From positions 682,001-746,000 of the forward strand of contig NZ_JAROCG010000002.1 in the NCBI RefSeq assembly GCF_030433645.1: DNA of 64,000 bases, in the 5' to 3' direction. This stretch comes from Arthrobacter burdickii. GTDB taxonomy: Bacteria; Actinomycetota; Actinomycetes; Actinomycetales; Micrococcaceae. The notes under the pieces are model-generated. The model was not told the origin of the DNA. It worked only from the letters and a program-made list of their open reading frames with translations, and searched no databases. Position 1 is the stretch's first letter. Every line of letters starts with the position of its first letter. The translations under genes and the position numbers were made by a program. Shown here piece after piece: positions 1-7,694 of the stretch.

Positions 1-1119
1 TACGCCGTCTCCGAGTGGGACCTCATGGCCTGGCGCCTCGTCGGCGGTCTCGCCATCGGCATCGCTTCCGTGATCGTCCCCGGATACATCGCCGAGATCG
101 CCCCGTCGAAATGGCGCGGCGGCCTGGCCTCCGTCCAGCAGCTGGCCATCACCGTCGGCATCTTCGCCGCACTGCTCTCGGACGCCTCGCTGGCAGGCGC
201 TGCAGGGGGAGCCGGCAACGAGCTGTGGTGGGGGCTGTCCGCGTGGCGCTGGATGCTCCTGATCGGCGTGATCCCCGCCGTCATCTACGGGGTCCTGGCG
301 CTCATCATCCCCGAATCCCCCCAGTTCCTCATCCGCGCCGGCCGCGACGAGGAAGCGGCCCGCGTCCTGTCCCGTGTCTCCGGCATCGGCGACACCCGGG
401 GCAAGATCAGCCAGATCCGGGAGAGTTTCGAGCGCGAGGACCGGGCGAGCTACCGCGACCTCCGTGGCCCCGCCTTCGGCCTGCAGCCCATCCTGTGGGT
501 CGGCATGGCCATCGCCGCACTGCAGCAGCTGGTGGGCATCAACGCGATCTTCTACTACTCGACCACGCTCTGGAAGTCGGTCGGCTTCAGCGAGAGCGAT
601 TCGTTCACGACGTCGGTCATCACCTCGATCATCAACGTCGCCATGACCTTCGTCGCCATCTTCTTCGTCGACCGGGTGGGTCGCCGCAAGCTGCTCCTCG
701 TCGGCTCCATCGGGATGGCCGTCGGCCTCCTGGCTGCGACCCTCGCATTCCTGCAGGCCGAGGGATCGGGCGAGGACATCACCCTGCCCGGGGCATGGGG
801 GCCGGTCGCCCTCGTCGGTGCGAACCTCTTCGTCATCTTCTTCGCCGCCACGTGGGGCCCGGTCATGTGGGTCACCCTCGGCGAGATGTTCCCCAACCGC
901 ATCCGCTCCATCGCCCTCGGCGTCGCCACGATGGTCAACTGGGTGTTCAACTTCATCGTGACACTGACCTTCCCCTGGGTCAGCGAGAACCTCGGTCTCT
1001 GGATCATGTACGCGGCCTTCACGGTGTTCGCCGTCCTGTCCTTCCTCTTCGTCCGCACGAGGCTTCCCGAGTTCACCGGGAAGGACCTCGAGGACAACAG
1101 GGAACTCACGTCCGCCTGA
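1..1119 (+). CDS. MFS sugar porter, 5'-truncated by the window edge
   Basis: The frame is open from base 1, so the start lies upstream; 372 residues remain of a family usually around 460-480 long. The product should be a 12-helix cytoplasmic-membrane sugar transporter, probably a proton symporter of the sugar porter family. Visible family marks are PESPQFLI before the central loop (the PESPR-like motif), VDRVGRRKLL in the second half (the D-R-x-G-R-R loop motif) and the stretch WGPVMWVTLGEMFPNRIRS. The central loop is followed by LVGINAIFYYS, the usual helix-7 sugar-binding motif. The substrate cannot be read from sequence. No sugar-metabolism gene is adjacent in the window. Confidence 0.88.
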   Translation, partial: YAVSEWDLMAWRLVGGLAIGIASVIVPGYIAEIAPSKWRGGLASVQQLAITVGIFAALLSDASLAGAAGGAGNELWWGLSAWRWMLLIGVIPAVIYGVLALIIPESPQFLIRAGRDEEAARVLSRVSGIGDTRGKISQIRESFEREDRASYRDLRGPAFGLQPILWVGMAIAALQQLVGINAIFYYSTTLWKSVGFSESDSFTTSVITSIINVAMTFVAIFFVDRVGRRKLLLVGSIGMAVGLLAATLAFLQAEGSGEDITLPGAWGPVALVGANLFVIFFAATWGPVMWVTLGEMFPNRIRSIALGVATMVNWVFNFIVTLTFPWVSENLGLWIMYAAFTVFAVLSFLFVRTRLPEFTGKDLEDNRELTSA

Positions 1120-1268
1120 CGGTTCCGACGGCGGCGCACTAGCGCACCGAAGGCCCTCCGGTCCCGTACCGGCAGGGGTCGACAGGAGGCGGAACCCGGG
1201 TAGGCGGCCGGTGGTAATTTTGGTTCAGCGAATTTCCAGCTAGACACACACGAATGGAGGCAGGGCCT

Positions 1269-2075
1269 ATGAACAGCTCGGCTAGTACGCGCGGCAAGCG
1301 GTCCACAGGCTCGCTCTCGCTGTTTGGACTCATCAAACTCCTGGCGCGCCTGACGCCGCGGCAGGTCAGCGACGAGTTCTCGATCGCCGTCGCACAGATG
1401 AAGCAGAAGGGCATCAAAGCCGGAATCGCGGCCGCCTTCCTCGTCGTCGCGCTCGTCTTCGTGCTGTTCTTCGCCGTCGCCCTCGTGGTCGCGGCCATCA
1501 TGGGCCTCGCCGAGATCATGCCGGCCTGGCTGGCCGCCCTGCTGGTGGCACTCCTCTTCCTCGTGATCGGCGGCCTCCTCGCGCTGATCGGCGTCTCGCG
1601 GCTGAAGAAGCAGCTCCCGCTGGTACCCCAGGACGCCATCCGCGGCATCCGCTACGACCTGGGCGTGCTGAAGGAAGGCCGCAGCTTCGACCCCGCCACC
1701 CTCGACGTGAAGAAGCCGAAGGAGGACAGGGACTCCAGGGACGACGTCCAGGACACCAAGCCCAAGGAACCCACGCCGTCCTACGAGGAACTGCGTGGCC
1801 GCACGGGCGAGCGCCGCACCCACATCGCCGACGCCCGGGATTCGCTCGGCACCCGCGCGGACGTCAAGGCGCGGCTGGACAAGGCCCGGCACCGCTCGCC
1901 CGAAGGCGGCACGAAGGCCGACGGGGCGAAGGGCAACGGCAGGGTCGCGGCCGTGGCAGTCCGCCGCGAGGTCCCGCACAACACGAGCCTCGCCGACCGG
2001 TGGAAGCCCCTGAGCGTCCTCGCTGCCTCCGTGGCCGCGATGCTCGTGATGCTGCGCCGACTCCTCAGCAAGTAG
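1269..2075 (+). CDS. holin-X-like (phage holin family, actinobacterial) membrane protein
   Basis: 268 residues from the ATG at 1269, with GGAGGCAGGG about 7-13 nt upstream; an earlier in-frame ATG at 1254 has no such site. Two long hydrophobic segments (about residues 55-80 and 85-110) form a hairpin. A charged, Lys/Asp/Arg-rich hydrophilic tail follows, ending in another short hydrophobic stretch (SVLAASVAAMLVMLRRL). This matches the actinobacterial putative holin-X architecture. Those proteins are chromosomal membrane proteins of unknown role; the family name alone is not evidence for phage, and nothing around it looks viral. Confidence 0.7.
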   Translation: MNSSASTRGKRSTGSLSLFGLIKLLARLTPRQVSDEFSIAVAQMKQKGIKAGIAAAFLVVALVFVLFFAVALVVAAIMGLAEIMPAWLAALLVALLFLVIGGLLALIGVSRLKKQLPLVPQDAIRGIRYDLGVLKEGRSFDPATLDVKKPKEDRDSRDDVQDTKPKEPTPSYEELRGRTGERRTHIADARDSLGTRADVKARLDKARHRSPEGGTKADGAKGNGRVAAVAVRREVPHNTSLADRWKPLSVLAASVAAMLVMLRRLLSK

Positions 2076-2176
2076 CAGTACGTTCCAGGGCGGCCGCTCG
2101 CCCGTGACCAGCACCGCACCGCGGGAGGCCACGGGAGAGCGGCCGTACCACTGCATAATGGGGTGGGGAGGCACAC

Positions 2177-2803
2177 GTGACGAAATCGATCGGGACCGGA
2201 GCGCCGTCCGGCAGTGAGGGCACTGAACTCGCGACGGCATGGACCCTGCCGAACCTCATCACCATCGTCCGCTTCCTCGGCGCCCCCCTGTTCGTCTGGT
2301 TCATTACCCAGCAGCGGTACGGCGCGGCAGTCCTGACCCTCTGCATCGTCGGGTCCACCGACTGGGTCGACGGCTACATCGCCCGTCGCCTCCACCAGGT
2401 GTCCGTCGTCGGGAAGTGGCTGGACCCCTTGGCCGACCGTACCGCCCTGATCGTCGTCGCGGTCACGTTCGTCGTGGACGGCATCGCCCCGGCGTGGCTC
2501 GTCTGGGCCATCGTCATCCCGGATGTCCTGCTCATCATCAACGCACTCGTCCTGTTCCGCGGGCCCCTGCATCTCCCCGTCGCCACGATCGGCAAGATCC
2601 GGACCGCGCTGCTGCTCGTCGGAGCGCCGCTGCTCCTGCTGCACCGCGTCGAGGGCTTCGGACATGAATGGATCCTGATCGTCGCGCAGGGGCTGCTCGC
2701 CGCCGGGTGCGCGCTGCACCTCGCCGCGTTCTACGCCTACTTCACCGCAGCCCACCGCAAGTACCGGCTGGAGCGGGCCGAGCAGCAGTCGTGCCGCTCC
2801 TAG
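2177..2803 (+). CDS. CDP-alcohol phosphatidyltransferase (PgsA-like)
   Basis: 208-residue integral membrane enzyme starting at GTG 2177, with GGGGAGG just upstream. It carries the complete CDP-alcohol phosphotransferase signature D-x2-D-G-x2-A-R-x8-G-x3-D-x3-D: Asp62, Asp65, Gly66, Ala69, Arg70, Gly79, Asp83 and Asp87. These bind Mg2+ and the CDP-lipid. The expected reaction is transfer of a phosphatidyl group from CDP-diacylglycerol to an alcohol. Length fits phosphatidylglycerophosphate synthase, but cardiolipin synthase or phosphatidylinositol-type enzymes cannot be excluded. The next gene starts inside its 3' end, so the two are probably coupled. Confidence 0.85.
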   Translation: MTKSIGTGAPSGSEGTELATAWTLPNLITIVRFLGAPLFVWFITQQRYGAAVLTLCIVGSTDWVDGYIARRLHQVSVVGKWLDPLADRTALIVVAVTFVVDGIAPAWLVWAIVIPDVLLIINALVLFRGPLHLPVATIGKIRTALLLVGAPLLLLHRVEGFGHEWILIVAQGLLAAGCALHLAAFYAYFTAAHRKYRLERAEQQSCRS

Positions 2804-3666
2804 CCATAGCGCTCGCGCTGCTGGGCGCGGTCTTCCTCGCGTTCGGAGCGCAGCGGCAGGGCAGTGCCGTGCGGGCGAACACGGGCGGGTTGTCCCTCAG
2901 CTCGTCGGGGTTCGCGCGAATGCTCACCAATCCGCGGTGGCTGTTCGGCCTCTTCCTCCTGGGAGCGGGGACGGCCCTCAACGTCGTCGCGCTGAGCCTC
3001 GCGAGCCTCACGGTCGTCCAGCCCATCGGCGCGATCGCGCTGGTCATCACCACCGTGGTCAACTCCAGGGACCAGGGCATCCGCATCAACCGCCCCACCG
3101 TCGCCGCGATCACGGGGTGCGTGAGCGGCAGCGCCCTCTTCGTGCTGCTCGCCGTGAACGTCACGCGCCAGAACCATTCCGTGGATCCTGCCCAGGAACT
3201 GTCCGTCGTGCTCCTGCTCGGTGCCGCCGTCGCGGTCTTCGGTTCCCTGGCGGTGCTCGGCCGGCACCGGCTCAATGCCTTCGCCTACATCCTCGGGGCC
3301 GGCGTCCTCTTCGGGTTCGTCGCGGTCCTGACGAAGGTCGTCGCCGGCCACCTGCTCGATCCGAACGGCCGGTTCCTGCTCAATGTCCCGTTCCTGACCC
3401 TGGTCGCACTCGCCGGGGCCGCGGCCCTCGGATCCTGGTTCGTGCAGAGCGCCTACGCGACAGGACCCCCCGATCTCGTCATCGCGGGGCTCACCGTCAT
3501 CGACCCCATCGTGGGCATCGCCGTCGGGATCACCATCCTCGGCGAACTCCAGCCGGATGTGCAGACGGTCACCGCCCTGGGCATGGGTTCGGCCGCCCTC
3601 GTTGCTATTGTGGGGGTCGTTGCCCTGTCCCGACATCATCCCGACGTCGTGAAGAGGCAGCGCTGA
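2791..3666 (+). CDS. DMT-superfamily transporter-like membrane protein
   Basis: 291 residues from GTG 2791, overlapping the phosphatidyltransferase end by 13 nt. The frame is open further upstream, but that part is Arg-rich antifeature sequence, whereas residue 1 onward (VPLLAIALALLGAV) is a first transmembrane helix. About nine to ten hydrophobic helices follow in two halves, with the EamA-like pattern (ASLTVVQPIGAIALV in the first half, AGLTVIDPIVGIAVG in the second). It is probably a small-molecule or lipid-linked-precursor transporter; the substrate is unknown. Its place between a phospholipid gene and a glycosyltransferase gene suggests a role in envelope lipid or glycolipid metabolism, which is inference only. 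Confidence 0.7.
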   Translation: MPLLAIALALLGAVFLAFGAQRQGSAVRANTGGLSLSSSGFARMLTNPRWLFGLFLLGAGTALNVVALSLASLTVVQPIGAIALVITTVVNSRDQGIRINRPTVAAITGCVSGSALFVLLAVNVTRQNHSVDPAQELSVVLLLGAAVAVFGSLAVLGRHRLNAFAYILGAGVLFGFVAVLTKVVAGHLLDPNGRFLLNVPFLTLVALAGAAALGSWFVQSAYATGPPDLVIAGLTVIDPIVGIAVGITILGELQPDVQTVTALGMGSAALVAIVGVVALSRHHPDVVKRQR

Positions 3667-3715
3667 CACGACCTGCACCAGTTCCGTCCAGCACACCGAC
3701 GTAGGGGATCCACGC

Positions 3716-5014
3716 GTGAGTTACCCGGTTGATTACAAACCCCTGACCATCCTGATCGCCGCGGACACGTATCCGCCCAACGTGAATGGCGCTGCGCAGT
3801 TCGGGTACCGGCTCGCGAAGGGCATGAGCGGGCGCGGGCACACCGTGCACGTCCTCGCGCCCCGGGCGTCCAACGGCAGGAGCTTCACCGAGCCGGGTGG
3901 TGACTGGACGGTCCACCGCCTCCGCTCGCACAGTGTGCCGACACACGACTACTGGCGCATCTGCTACCCGTGGGAGATTCGACGGGACATCAGCCTGCTC
4001 TTCGACCAGGTGCAGCCCGACGTCGTCCACATCCAGTGCCACTACATGGTGGGGGAGTACACGCTGTACGAGGCGGTGAAGCGGGGCATCCGTGTGGTGG
4101 CCACCAACCACTTCATGCCCGAGAACCTCAACCCGTTCCTGCCGTTCCCCGAGTGGCTGAAGCGGATCGTCGCGAAGAACTCGTGGAAGGACATGGGCAA
4201 GGTGATGGCCAAGGCTGCCGCCGTGACCACGCCGACCCCCCTCGCCGCGAAAGCCATGCGGGACCACGCCTTCCTCACCGAGGTGCTGCCCGTCTCGAAC
4301 GGGATCGACTCCGCCGCCTACGAACTGCAGCCCGGTGAGACCGTCGAGCCCCACCAGCACCCCACCGTCCTCTTCGTGGGCCGGCTCGCGGAGGAGAAGC
4401 ACGTCAATGTGCTGATCGACGCAGTGGCCAAGACCCCCGAGCACCTCCGCGTCCACCTGGAGATCGTCGGCGGCGGCGAGGTGAAGGCCGCCCTGCAGGC
4501 GCAGGCCGCCCGCCTCGGCATCGGTGACCGTGTCATCTTCCGGGGTCTGATCGACGACGAGGAACTGCGCAGGAGCTACATCCGCGCCTCGCTGTTCTGC
4601 CAGCCCGGGACGGCGGAACTGCAGTCGCTCGTCACGCTGGAGGCGATGTCCGCCTCGACGCCGGTGCTGCTCGCCAATGCCATGGCGCTGCCGCACCTGG
4701 TGTCCGACGGCACGAACGGCTTCCTGTTCCCACCCGGGAGCTCCGACGAACTGGCCCGCCGCATCACCGAGATCCTCGAGCTGTCCCCCGAGGACCAGCA
4801 GAAGATGGGAGCGGCGAGCCGGGAGATGGTGAACAAGCACGACATCAACACGACGCTCTCGACCTTCGAGGGGCTCTACTACGGGACCCTCTCCACGCAC
4901 GGGACCCTGAACGGCTCGGCCGACGGTTCGGCGCGTGGCTCGGCCGATGGACCGGCCGACGAATCGGCCGACGAGCCCACCGGCAACGAGGCGGACGCCC
5001 TCCGCTTACAATGA
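3716..5014 (+). CDS. GT4-family glycosyltransferase with acidic repeat tail
   Basis: 432 residues from GTG 3716. This is a GT-B fold glycosyltransferase. The N-terminal domain begins ILIAADTYPPNVNGAAQFG (acceptor side). The C-terminal domain has VLFVGRLAEEKHV and the E-x7-E nucleotide-sugar motif in GTAELQSLVTLEAMSASTPV. Such actinobacterial enzymes glycosylate membrane lipids such as diacylglycerol or phosphatidylinositol; donor and acceptor cannot be read here. The last ~35 residues are a low-complexity Ser/Ala/Asp/Gly repeat (GSADGSARGSADGPADES and so on), probably a disordered tail added to the family core. Confidence 0.85.
   Translation: MSYPVDYKPLTILIAADTYPPNVNGAAQFGYRLAKGMSGRGHTVHVLAPRASNGRSFTEPGGDWTVHRLRSHSVPTHDYWRICYPWEIRRDISLLFDQVQPDVVHIQCHYMVGEYTLYEAVKRGIRVVATNHFMPENLNPFLPFPEWLKRIVAKNSWKDMGKVMAKAAAVTTPTPLAAKAMRDHAFLTEVLPVSNGIDSAAYELQPGETVEPHQHPTVLFVGRLAEEKHVNVLIDAVAKTPEHLRVHLEIVGGGEVKAALQAQAARLGIGDRVIFRGLIDDEELRRSYIRASLFCQPGTAELQSLVTLEAMSASTPVLLANAMALPHLVSDGTNGFLFPPGSSDELARRITEILELSPEDQQKMGAASREMVNKHDINTTLSTFEGLYYGTLSTHGTLNGSADGSARGSADGPADESADEPTGNEADALRLQ
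4906..4985 (+). repeat. degenerate tandem repeat encoding the GT4 tail
   Basis: Imperfect repeats of a CGGCTCGGCCGAC-like unit inside the 3' end of the glycosyltransferase gene encode Gly/Ser-Ala-Asp-Gly blocks. Such tracts expand and contract by slippage, so tail length probably varies among relatives. Confidence 0.6.
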
Positions 5015-5077
5015 AACCTGCGTTCGGTGCCCCGGGGAGCAGTCCGGGACCGATGCATCGGGGGCAGCACGCTCCTG

Positions 5078-5151
5078 GGGGCTGTAGCTCAGCTGGTTAG
5101 AGCAGCGGACTCATAATCCGTTTGTCCTGGGTTCAAGCCCCAGCAGCCCTA
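5078..5151 (+). tRNA. tRNA with CAU anticodon (tRNA-Ile2 or elongator tRNA-Met)
   Basis: A 74-nt cloverleaf. The acceptor stem is GGGGCTG/CAGCCCT with a G1-U72 wobble and A73. The D stem is GCTC/GAGC, and the anticodon stem GCGGA/TCCGT encloses loop CTCATAA (anticodon CAT). A 5-nt variable loop is followed by T stem CTGGG/CCCAG around TTCAAGC. CCA is not encoded. A CAU anticodon can be elongator Met, initiator Met, or the isoleucine tRNA whose C34 is changed to lysidine by TilS. The initiator is excluded because the three G-C pairs of its anticodon stem are absent. The ACTCATAATC context recalls tRNA-Ile2, but this is not decisive. Confidence 0.92.
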
Positions 5152-5176
5152 CCGACAGGGTCGAGCATGACCCTCG

Positions 5177-5218
5177 CGAATGCGCCATTCACGCCAGTGG
5201 GTGGCGCATTCGTGCTTT
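5177..5218 (+). terminator. terminator downstream of the tRNA
   Basis: Perfect 11-bp inverted repeat CGAATGCGCCA / TGGCGCATTCG (5177-5187, 5202-5212) with a 14-nt loop, followed by TGCTTTCC. It lies 26 nt after the tRNA. Confidence 0.65.
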
Positions 5219-5306
5219 CCTGACTCGCGGCGGCCGGACCGATGGCGGGCCGGCTTGTGGCAGGCGCCGCCCCCAGCGCTCCGCCGGGGACCACTGGCGC
5301 CCTAAG

Positions 5307-5320
5307 TTACTGGCGAGTAA
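5307..5320. promoter_or_regulatory. TetR-type operator candidate upstream of acyl-CoA dehydrogenase
   Basis: Perfect 14-bp palindrome TTACT-GGCG-AGTAA, 84 nt before the start at 5404. This half-site and spacing are typical for TetR-family repressors of fatty-acyl or acyl-CoA genes. It overlaps TAACAT (5318-5323), a possible -10 element. The cognate regulator is not adjacent. Confidence 0.5.
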
Positions 5321-5403
5321 CATTGGGCCATGAGCGCGTCGCGCCCGTCAGGCTGTCCGCCTGGAGTGTGCTGGTCGCCGATGACCAGAGGAAGGGAATT
5401 CCG

Positions 5404-6594
5404 ATGAGCAAGACGTCGATCGATGTCAACGACCTCCCGTACCCGGGCGGCGACTTCTATGCATTCGAGGAGCTGCTGTCCGACAAGGAGCGCTCCCGGC
5501 TCGAGGAGATCCGGTCCTGGCTCGCCCTCGAAGTCCGGCCGAACGCCGTCGCCTGGTGGAACCAGGGCTCCTTCCCGCAGGAGCTCATCCCGAAGATCGC
5601 CGAACTCGATCCGGTGAGCCCCGTGCACCGTCAGGGCTACTCCAGCCTCTTCGCCGGCATCTCCCACGCCGAGTTCACGAGGGCGGACACCTCCTTCGCC
5701 ACCTTCCTCGGCGTCCATGACGGCCTGTTCACCGGCTCGATCGAATTGCTCGCCTCGAAGGAGCAGCAGGAGGAGTGGCTGCCCGACATCTACGCCCTCC
5801 GGAAGATCGGGGCCTTCGGCCTGACGGAACCGCTCGGCGGCTCGGACGTCGCGGGGGGAACCCGGACCACGGCACGCCGGAACGGCGACTCGTGGACCCT
5901 GAACGGCGCCAAGCGCTGGATCGGCAACGCCACCTTCTCCGACTGGGTGGTCATCTACGCCAGGGACCTCGAGGACAACCAGGTCAAGGGCTTCCTGGTG
6001 GACACGAGGGCACCCGGCTTCACCTCGACGAAGATCGAGAACAAGATCGCCCTCCGCTCCGTCGAGAACGCGGACATCGTCCTGGACAACGTCGTCGTCT
6101 CCGATGATTTCCACCTGAAGGGCGCGAACAGCTTCCGGGACACGAACAAGGTCCTGAAGGTGACGAGGCTGGCCGTCGGATGGCAGGCCGTGGGCCAGCA
6201 GCTCGCAGCCTTCGACGTGGCACGCCGCTACGCGGTCGAGCGCGAGCAGTTCGGCAGGCCCATCGCCAGCTTCCAGCTCGTCCAGCAGCAACTCGTCCAG
6301 ATCCTCGGCAACGCCATGAGCTCCATGGGCATGATGGTGCGCCTCTCCCAGCTCGAGGACGCAGGCAAGGCGAAGGACGAGCAGTCGGCCCTCGCGAAGG
6401 CCTTCACCACCGCCCGCATGCGCGAGAGCGTCGCCGCCGGACGCAACATCCTGGGCGGCAACGGCATCGTCACCGACTTCGAGATGGCGAAGATCTTCTC
6501 CGACGCGGAGGCCGTGTACTCGTACGAGGGCACGCAGGAGATCAACACGCTCGTCGCGGGCAGGTCCATCACGGGCATCGCCGCCTTCGTCTAG
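5404..6594 (+). CDS. acyl-CoA dehydrogenase, glutaryl-CoA dehydrogenase-like
   Basis: 396 residues from ATG 5404, with AGAGGAAGGGA upstream. Cytosolic FAD enzyme that oxidises an acyl-CoA to the 2-enoyl-CoA and passes electrons to ETF. The order is an N-terminal helical domain, the FAD/beta domain with FGLTEPLGGSDVAGG and WIGNATFSDW, and a C-terminal helical domain with REQFGRPIASFQLVQ. The catalytic base is Glu375 in YEGTQEI. The C-terminal half resembles glutaryl-CoA dehydrogenase most closely, so a role in lysine, tryptophan or aromatic-acid breakdown is possible; the substrate is unproven. The palindrome at 5307 probably controls it. Its stop codon overlaps that of the convergent gene. 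Confidence 0.85.
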   Translation: MSKTSIDVNDLPYPGGDFYAFEELLSDKERSRLEEIRSWLALEVRPNAVAWWNQGSFPQELIPKIAELDPVSPVHRQGYSSLFAGISHAEFTRADTSFATFLGVHDGLFTGSIELLASKEQQEEWLPDIYALRKIGAFGLTEPLGGSDVAGGTRTTARRNGDSWTLNGAKRWIGNATFSDWVVIYARDLEDNQVKGFLVDTRAPGFTSTKIENKIALRSVENADIVLDNVVVSDDFHLKGANSFRDTNKVLKVTRLAVGWQAVGQQLAAFDVARRYAVEREQFGRPIASFQLVQQQLVQILGNAMSSMGMMVRLSQLEDAGKAKDEQSALAKAFTTARMRESVAAGRNILGGNGIVTDFEMAKIFSDAEAVYSYEGTQEINTLVAGRSITGIAAFV

Positions 6595-7280
6595 GGGGAG
6601 GCGCGGCGGGGGAGGGGTCGGACGGGCACCGTCCGGCCCCTCCCTGCTTCCCGGTGCGAGCGTCGGCCACCCAATGGAAGGAGCACCGAGGGGCGCCGGT
6701 CCGTCACGAAGGACAGCGGGTCCACGTAGTCGCCGTCCACACGGACGCCCCAATGCAGGCACGGCTGCCCGCAGTGCCCCGGAGGGACGCCGGCCGCCGG
6801 CCCGGCGAGCATCGCCACGACGTCACCCCGGCCGACCCGCCGGCCTTTCGCCAGATCCGTGGTGACGGGCTCGAAGCTGCTGATCCGCCCGCCGCCGTGA
6901 TCGATCGACAGCACCCCGCGGTCCACGACGGTTCCCGCGAAGGAGACGACCCCGTCGGCAGGACTCAGGACGGCGACCGGCCCGCCGGCACCTGCGGACA
7001 GGTCCACGCCGCGGTGGCCTCGTTTCCATCGCTGCGGCGGCTTCTCGAAGGGTCGCAGTACCTCCGGAACCGGGGTCAGCGGCCAGGACCATTCGGGGAC
7101 GACGTCTGCGGCAGCCCCGGCAGGACCTGCGGGGCTGCCGACCACGGTGCCGGCCAGCACCAGGACCACGATCGCGGGGAAAGCCCTACGGACCGCCGCG
7201 CGGACCACGATCCCGGGGAAACCCGCGCGAACAGGGCGGACGCGGGTGCGGGCGGGACGGCGTGCCGGGAGACCAGTCAT
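6591..7280 (-). CDS. M23-like (LytM/peptidase) exported protein, degenerate active site
   Basis: 229 residues from the ATG at 7280; the frame is open far upstream, but that part is antisense to rpsB and its leader. An Arg-rich N-terminus followed by the hydrophobic AFPAIVVLVLAGTVVGSPAG and a small-residue cleavage region fits an export signal. The M23 core is present: HRGVDLSAG gives the zinc-ligand His and Asp, and LHWGV gives the third ligand. The first His of the usual H-x-H pair is Cys here (PCLHWG), and the usual Tyr/His position reads SSFEPV. It may therefore bind zinc but be catalytically weak or a regulator of cell-wall hydrolysis. The Arg-rich last ~20 residues are encoded by a hairpin. 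Confidence 0.75.
   Translation of the reverse strand: MTGLPARRPARTRVRPVRAGFPGIVVRAAVRRAFPAIVVLVLAGTVVGSPAGPAGAAADVVPEWSWPLTPVPEVLRPFEKPPQRWKRGHRGVDLSAGAGGPVAVLSPADGVVSFAGTVVDRGVLSIDHGGGRISSFEPVTTDLAKGRRVGRGDVVAMLAGPAAGVPPGHCGQPCLHWGVRVDGDYVDPLSFVTDRRPSVLLPLGGRRSHREAGRGRTVPVRPLPRRASP
6610..6644 (+). terminator. terminator for acyl-CoA dehydrogenase inside the convergent M23-like gene
   Basis: A 16-bp stem (6610-6625 with 6629-6644, one G-T pair) and 3-nt loop GCA, followed by TGCTTCCC. It begins 16 nt after the dehydrogenase stop, within the 3' coding part of the minus-strand gene. Confidence 0.6.
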
Positions 7281-7694
7281 GAGGAAACCCTGCCGGACGC
7301 GCACCCCGGCGGGGACGGCGGCCGGAGCCATGTGGACAACTGCGGCCCCCGGAATCGCGACGGCCCGGGAGCAGGGACCGCCGTCGTCGGGCCCGGTCCG
7401 GCGCCGGCGCTGTAGTACACTTGGACGAGCAGCCTGCTGCTCCCACCTCCTCGTGCCTACGGCATCGTCGCGGGATGGGATCCTCAGGCTGACTACGCGT
7501 GCCTGCGATTCAGTACTCATAAAGGGTGCCGAAGTGCCCGCCCTGCGGTCCGGCAAAGTCCGGAAGGGGAGGGGACGTCTTCGACGACGACCAGGCACCA
7601 GGACGTACCAGCCACCCCGGCCAGTACCGAGATAACCGTCAACAAGCTTTCGGCGGCGCATCGCGCCCGAGCCGAAGCTGAAGAAAGGCAGAAA
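7281..7694 (+). promoter_or_regulatory. rpsB promoter and long leader region
   Basis: 414 nt without a credible gene. It contains upstream sequences of the divergent M23-like gene and the rpsB promoter. A plausible -10 element is TACACT at 7416-7421 (or TAGTAC at 7413), which would give a leader of about 265 nt before the S2 start. The leader holds a short TCCGG/CCGGA inverted repeat near 7550-7570. Long rpsB leaders often carry an S2 autoregulatory structure; no specific known motif was recognised. Confidence 0.4.

Noticed and set aside
1269-2075. Prophage remnant suggested by the holin-family match
   Set aside because: No other phage gene nearby; holin-X proteins are ordinary actinobacterial chromosomal proteins.
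555-2240. 561-codon minus-strand frame
   Set aside because: Overlaps the sugar porter, the holin-like gene and the PgsA-like start in antisense; no motif.
5078-5151. Initiator tRNA-fMet
   Set aside because: The anticodon stem lacks the three consecutive G-C pairs, so a CAU elongator or Ile2 tRNA is preferred.
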